A DNA stretch of 50,735 bases from Acetatifactor sp. (GTDB taxonomy: Bacteria > Bacillota > Clostridia > Lachnospirales > Lachnospiraceae): assembly GCA_022511385.1 (NCBI GenBank), contig JAFLRN010000016.1, positions 1 through 50,735 of the forward strand. The letters are read 5' to 3'. The notes under the pieces are model-generated. The model was not told where the DNA came from, did no database searches, and saw only the letters and a list, made by a program, of their open reading frames with translations. Shown piece after piece: positions 50,665 to 50,735 of the stretch (its first letter is position 1; each line of letters starts with the position of its first letter). Position numbers and translations under genes: made by a program.

Positions 50665-50735
50665 AGCAGATAACGGGAGTCGAACCCGCCTTTCCAGCTT
50701 GGGAAGCTAGCGTTCTACCGATGAACCATATCTGC
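50665..50735 (-). tRNA. tRNA-Gly (anticodon TCC)
   Basis: Acceptor GCAGATA/TATCTGC, anticodon loop CTTCCCA giving TCC, T-loop GTTCGACTC. The 5' end coincides with the window edge, so the gene appears complete. CCA not encoded. Confidence 0.92.

Overview
The window looks like the chromosome of an anaerobic gut Firmicute of the Lachnospiraceae (Clostridium cluster XIVa) type. This is inferred from strong AGGAGG ribosome binding sites, rubrerythrin and flavodiiron oxygen/NO defence, lactaldehyde reductase, a KDPG aldolase fused to a VOC domain, a PocR chemoreceptor, tRNA genes without encoded CCA, and mid-range GC. Most genes lie on the minus strand.

Region by region. 1-2061 is a decayed integrated element abutting the 3' end of tRNA-Leu: a partial gene, terminators, a type I toxin with a convergent antitoxin-like RNA, and the C-terminal stub of a tyrosine integrase. 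2162-3700 holds a MerR regulator fused to a membrane RDD domain. 3757-8751 is central carbon metabolism: 2-keto-3-deoxygluconate kinase, KDPG aldolase-VOC, an HD hydrolase, a C26 amidotransferase and citrate synthase. 8969-16792 mixes a PocR receptor, an alpha-galactosidase, a membrane spermidine-synthase-like protein, rubrerythrin behind a triplicated promoter-like repeat, a Cache chemoreceptor and an acetyltransferase. 16839-21406 holds an RNA methyltransferase, a striking GC-rich palindromic element, tRNA-Pro, a PepD dipeptidase and FucO. 21697-33990 is signalling: a metallophosphoesterase, two chemoreceptors, a REC/HD-GYP/GGDEF regulator, and a very large hybrid histidine kinase in an operon with a flavodiiron protein.

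34087-40818 contains a GC-rich metallo-beta-lactamase gene, a tRNA-Asn-like sequence without a proper D-arm, and an AT-leaning four-gene operon for polyprenyl-linked sugar chemistry (GT-C-like protein, methyltransferase, GT39, phosphoribosyl-polyprenyl synthase), headed by an intact tRNA-Asn. 41017-50735 is the most unusual part: an aromatic-amino-acid-permease-like protein, five consecutive paralogous B12-binding-domain radical SAM enzymes and an acetyltransferase, all on one strand, behind tRNA-Gly.

Together the genes suggest a motile or at least chemosensing saccharolytic anaerobe. The radical SAM array is the best candidate for an undescribed system; its chemistry cannot be read from sequence alone. 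A membrane-lipid or polyprenol substrate is one hypothesis, because the C-termini look hydrophobic or amphipathic, and a small-molecule tailoring route is the main rival.
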